Positions 23,097 through 25,881 of a stretch of 25,881 nucleotides of DNA are shown in pieces. Numbering within the stretch: the first letter of the stretch is position 1; each line of letters starts with the position of its first letter. The notes below the pieces were generated by a model. The model worked only from the letters and a program-made list of their open reading frames with translations, did not search any database and was not told the DNA's origin. Source of the DNA: Candidatus Kuenenia stuttgartensis (GTDB taxonomy: Bacteria > Bacteroidota > Bacteroidia > Flavobacteriales_D > Crocinitomicaceae); NCBI GenBank assembly GCA_943326025.2, contig CALPRR020000008.1:1-25881 (forward strand). Direction: 5' to 3'. The translations under genes were made by a program, and so were the position numbers.

Positions 23097-23906
23097 ATGA
23101 AATCAATCAAGTATTTTTTTGGAATAAGTACATTGTTCTTGCTTGTATTTGCATGTGGCACATCCAGTAAAAAAACAAAAAGAGGTATAAATCTTTTCAC
23201 CATTCAACAAGATAAAGATTTAGGTTTGCAAGTTGCTAATGAAATTGATGGTAATCCAGCACAATACCCATTGTTAGATTCTGTAAAATATAAAGAAGTT
23301 TATAAGTATTTATATAGTGTTAGAGATAATATTTTAAATTCTGGTAAAGTGGATTTAAAAGATAAATTCCAATGGAGATTAAGAATTATTCATGATGATA
23401 AAACTTTGAATGCATTTTGTACACCTGGTGGTTACATTTATGTTTATACTGGAATAATGAAGTTTTTAGATTCAGAAGATCAATTAGCTGGAGTGCTTGG
23501 TCATGAAATTGGTCATGCTGATATGCGCCATTCAACAAGACAAATGACAACCATGTTTGGTGTGCAAGTTGTTGAGCAAGTATTATTAGGAAATAGAGCA
23601 GCTATTCAACAAATTACGAGTGCATTAATTGGTTTAAAATTTTCTAGAAAACACGAAACAGAAGCAGATGAACGTTCGGTTTTATATTTGTGTCCAACAA
23701 AATATAATGCCGCTGGAGCTGCTGGATTTTTTGAAAAGATACAACAACAAGCTGAAGGTTCCAAACAACCTGAATTTTTAAGTACTCATCCTAATCCTGA
23801 AAATAGAATAGAACATTTTCAAAATTCAAAATTAGTTATGGGATGTTCAGGGACTGTTGAGAATAGAGATGAATACAAACGAATAGTATCATTACTACCT
23901 AAGTGA
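23097..23906 (+). CDS. M48 family metalloprotease, lipoprotein
   Basis: A 269-residue envelope protease. The signal peptide ends in the lipobox LVFAC with C20 lipidated. The zinc motif HEIGH is at 136-140, and the downstream ETEAD at 187-191 provides the third ligand. The segment AFCTPGGYIYVYTGI (106-120) before the active site is characteristic of the BepA/LoiP/YcaL-like M48 group, and STHPNPENRIEHF near 234-246 is the usual end of the domain. No TPR tail follows, so this is the short form. Relatives take part in outer-membrane protein quality control in the periplasm; the target here is unknown. The start lies 4 bases after the PAP2-like gene stop, so it belongs to the asnS/rpoN transcription group. 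Confidence 0.92.
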   Translation: MKSIKYFFGISTLFLLVFACGTSSKKTKRGINLFTIQQDKDLGLQVANEIDGNPAQYPLLDSVKYKEVYKYLYSVRDNILNSGKVDLKDKFQWRLRIIHDDKTLNAFCTPGGYIYVYTGIMKFLDSEDQLAGVLGHEIGHADMRHSTRQMTTMFGVQVVEQVLLGNRAAIQQITSALIGLKFSRKHETEADERSVLYLCPTKYNAAGAAGFFEKIQQQAEGSKQPEFLSTHPNPENRIEHFQNSKLVMGCSGTVENRDEYKRIVSLLPK

Positions 23907-23908
23907 TT

Positions 23909-23916
23909 TAAATTTG
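23909..23916 (+). promoter_or_regulatory. possible -7 box of the LacI-family gene
   Basis: TAAATTTG fits TAnnTTTG and lies 18 bases before the ATG at 23935, in a gap of only 28 bases. There is no TTTG at -33, so read-through from the protease gene is just as likely. Confidence 0.25.
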
Positions 23917-23934
23917 CTATAATAAACTACTAAT

Positions 23935-24927
23935 ATGAGAGAGAAAAAAACTTCTTTGGCTGACTTGGCATCAAGTATAGGAGTATCAAAAGCTACTGTA
24001 TCTTTTGTATTAAATGGTAAAGGTGATGAATACCATATTAGTAAAGGTATGCAAGAAAAAATTCACAAAAAGGCAAAAGAAATGTCTTATGTTCCGAATT
24101 TTTTCGCAAAAAGCTTACGCCAGGGTAAAACAAAAACAATTGGTTTAGTTGTTGCAGATATATCAAATGCTTTCTATGCTGAATTATGTAAATCTATTCA
24201 GGAGAAATTATATGAAAATGGTTACAATGTATTGATTGTTAGTTCTAATGATAATCTTGAAGTCGAACAATCATTAATGAATGAATTAATTCAACGTTCG
24301 ATTGATGGAATGATTATATCTCCTTGTAATACGATAGAAAATTTAATTCCAATTTTAAGAAGCACCCATATTCCAGTAGTTTTTACTGATAGGCCTGGTG
24401 ATGGAGAAGCTGATTTTGTTGGGATTAATAATTTTAAGGAAGCTGAAAAGTTAGTAAGTTTATTTACTAAAAAACCTAAGAAAATTGCTGTTTTGACACA
24501 ACATTCGAATGCTGTTGTTACTATTCAACAGCGAATTGAAGGTATAGTAAAAGCTTGTAATGATAATAAAATTGAATATTATATTAAGAACTTATCATCT
24601 GATGAAATTGAAATCAATTCAACGATTAAAGATTTATTAAAGAAAGGAGTTGATTCTTTTATTCCTTTAAATAATAAATTGGTTTTAAGAACTTTAATGT
24701 CTTTAAAACAATTAGATATTTCAATACCTAAACAAGCTAGAATTATTTCATTTGATGATAGCGAAGTATTTTCTTATTTAACACCACCAATTTCAGCATT
24801 ACACCAACCGATTGAAATGATAGGTCATGAAACATCTTTAAGGATGTTAGAACGATTAAAAGAAAAGGATCGCCCAGGTAAGCATTTAATGTTAGGATGT
24901 TCTTTCATTGAAAGAGGTTCTAATTGA
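23935..24927 (+). CDS. LacI-family transcriptional regulator
   Basis: A 330-residue repressor-type regulator. Residues about 6-60 form the LacI helix-turn-helix with hinge (TSLADLASSIGVSKATVSFVLNGK then SYVPNFFAKSLRQGKTKTIG). Residues 61-330 are the periplasmic-binding-protein-like sensor: GLVVADISNAFYAELCKSI, VLIVSSNDNLEVEQ, IDGMIISPCN, IPVVFTDRPGDGEADFVGINN, and the ending RMLERL...GCSFIERGSN. Such proteins usually bind a sugar or nucleoside and control its use, but no transport or sugar gene is beside it in view, so the ligand and target are unknown. It may autoregulate; the long A+T-rich stretch that follows separates it from the next gene. Confidence 0.9.
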   Translation: MREKKTSLADLASSIGVSKATVSFVLNGKGDEYHISKGMQEKIHKKAKEMSYVPNFFAKSLRQGKTKTIGLVVADISNAFYAELCKSIQEKLYENGYNVLIVSSNDNLEVEQSLMNELIQRSIDGMIISPCNTIENLIPILRSTHIPVVFTDRPGDGEADFVGINNFKEAEKLVSLFTKKPKKIAVLTQHSNAVVTIQQRIEGIVKACNDNKIEYYIKNLSSDEIEINSTIKDLLKKGVDSFIPLNNKLVLRTLMSLKQLDISIPKQARIISFDDSEVFSYLTPPISALHQPIEMIGHETSLRMLERLKEKDRPGKHLMLGCSFIERGSN

Positions 24928-25532
24928 AAAGTTGAAAATTACCTTTTTATTTTCCTTTAAATTTCTTAATTTATTTATTAAAAAGGATTCTTCCCAATTT
25001 ATTTTCAAAATCAATTTTTAGCAATTTCTTATTTAAGAATTTTATTTCGTAATGTTTTAATACTAATATAACTAAATTGTTTTAGTAGTTAAGGTTTCTA
25101 TATCTTCTTTGTGATATTTAGTCTAATTTTTCATTAAAATATATTATTATTAAAATATTTATTATTTTATATTTAATTTGTTTATTATTAATGTTTTAAA
25201 TAATTATTTTTTAATGTTTAAATTAAATACTTAGTAAGTCATATTTTATAATTTGTCTAATACAATCTAAATTATGTTACTTATAATTATTATAAAAACT
25301 AAAAGCATTAAGTAGTTGTTTTATTTGACTTTCCGTGATACAAAAATCATTGAAGTTTAAAAATTCATAAAATTTTGTTTCATTTTTAAAAAGCATCATT
25401 ATTGTTTAATAAAGTGAATTTATTTCTATATATTTGACTTGCAAAACTATATTATAAGCTATAATTACACAAAGCTGCATTGTATTACTACTACTAATTT
25501 TAAATACTTACGTATTTAAAAAATTTAACGCT
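24928..25532. other. 605-base A+T-rich non-coding stretch
   Basis: No credible open frame is seen on either strand. It is markedly richer in A+T than the genes around it, with many TTATTATTAAAAT-like runs at 25130-25230. CCTTTTTA (24942-24949) can pair with TAAAAAGG (24979-24986), a weak 3' hairpin for the LacI-family gene. ACTTAGTAAGT (25231-25241) is an inverted repeat, and the word TTAAATACTTA occurs at 25225-25235 and again at 25500-25510 in the leader of the next gene. It could be a regulatory region, a decayed gene or an insertion site. Confidence 0.6.
25429..25521 (+). promoter_or_regulatory. candidate promoter and leader hairpin of the HMA-like gene
   Basis: TATATTTG at 25429-25436 is an exact TAnnTTTG box; TTG at 25402-25404 lies 24 bases upstream, slightly far for a -33 element. 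ATTATA-AGC-TATAAT (25451-25465) is an inverted repeat just downstream. A perfect 10-bp hairpin, TTTTAAATAC (25498-25507) with GTATTTAAAA (25512-25521) around TTAC, ends 11 bases before the ATG and could control access to the start codon. Confidence 0.4.
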
Positions 25533-25881
25533 ATGAAATTATTTGCAATAACTGTTATGTTGTTTGTTACTTTCTTTAGTATGGCAAACAAAAAAGAAAC
25601 TGAAAAAAAGACTTTTAATAGGACTTTAACTGAATTTTCTGATTCGTCATCTTGTTCTAAAACTTTTAATATTCAATTAAAAGGTAATGTCACCAAAGAA
25701 ACTTCTGATAAAGTAATTGATTATATTCTTAATAAAAAGGGTATATGCAATGCAACTGTAGATATTATTACCAAAATTATTACAATTGAAGTAATTGAAG
25801 ATATGGACTATAAATCTATTAAAGGGCTTATAGATTATGCTCATCATCTTTATCTTTTAGAAGGATCAGATCCTACCAATA
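25533..25881 (+). CDS. secreted protein with HMA-like fold, N-terminal part (cut by window edge)
   Basis: The first 116 residues of an open frame that runs off the end. Residues 1-18 form a signal peptide (MKLFAITVMLFVTFFSMA). A polar linker with one cysteine (SSSC, residue 41) follows. Residues about 43-102 have the strand-helix-strand-strand-helix-strand pattern of heavy-metal-associated domains: KTFNIQLKGN, then TSDKVIDYILNKKGI, CNATVDIITKIITIEVI, and DYKSIKGLIDYA. The metal-binding CxxC is absent; GNVTKET stands where GMTCxxC would be. It is therefore probably not a metallochaperone but a non-metal ferredoxin-like domain. The rest of the protein may hold another domain. Function unknown. 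Upstream lies a 605-base A+T-rich stretch with a candidate promoter and leader hairpin. Confidence 0.65.
   Translation, partial: MKLFAITVMLFVTFFSMANKKETEKKTFNRTLTEFSDSSSCSKTFNIQLKGNVTKETSDKVIDYILNKKGICNATVDIITKIITIEVIEDMDYKSIKGLIDYAHHLYLLEGSDPTN

Overview
The window is an A+T-rich chromosomal segment from a member of the Bacteroidota, most likely a flavobacterium-like lineage (Flavobacteriales). Five signs point there: a MurF-alanine racemase fusion, CrtI/CrtYcd/CruF-type carotenoid genes, a secreted giant with a type IX secretion-like C-terminal domain, -7 boxes of the form TAnnTTTG, and a lack of Shine-Dalgarno sequences. I see no tRNA, rRNA, CRISPR array, insertion sequence or phage gene.

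Layout. 1-1401: the tail of folE, then a short-chain dehydrogenase and an SRPBCC protein. 1485-6887: a tightly packed carotenoid operon, crtB - cruF-like - crtZ - crtYcd - MerR/cobalamin-type regulator - crtI - DUF2141 secreted protein, in which almost every junction is a stop/start overlap. 6977-8368: an M20 dipeptidase followed by a clear terminator. 8428-9981: a repeat-bearing island in which a small lipoprotein and a frameshifted transglutaminase-like gene lie between copies of a paired-hairpin intergenic repeat. 9982-12860 (minus strand): thymidine kinase and the MurF-Alr fusion. 13039-15296: an acidic Bacteroidota protein coupled to an M28 aminopeptidase. 15382-19413: a 1343-residue secreted protein. 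19501-24927: asnS, rpoN, a degenerate PAP2-like membrane protein, an M48 lipoprotein protease and a LacI-family regulator. 24928-25532: a very A+T-rich non-coding stretch. 25533 to the end: the start of a secreted protein with an HMA-like fold.

How the genes work together. The first 6.9 kb reads as a photoprotection locus. CrtB and CrtI make lycopene from GGPP, CrtYcd closes beta rings, CrtZ hydroxylates them, and the CruF-like protein hydrates an uncyclised end. The prediction is a monocyclic hydroxylated carotenoid related to saproxanthin or myxol; crtE and crtD are not in the window. The regulator inside the operon has the Wx9EH and ExHxxG motifs of LitR/CarH cobalamin photoreceptors. The adjacent folE-SDR-SRPBCC set resembles genes seen beside LitR regulators elsewhere. 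The rest is mostly housekeeping. The best leads are the photoreceptor-like regulator and its candidate operator, the SDR without its catalytic tyrosine, the paired-hairpin repeats around a broken gene, and the HMA-like secreted protein behind a structured A+T-rich leader.
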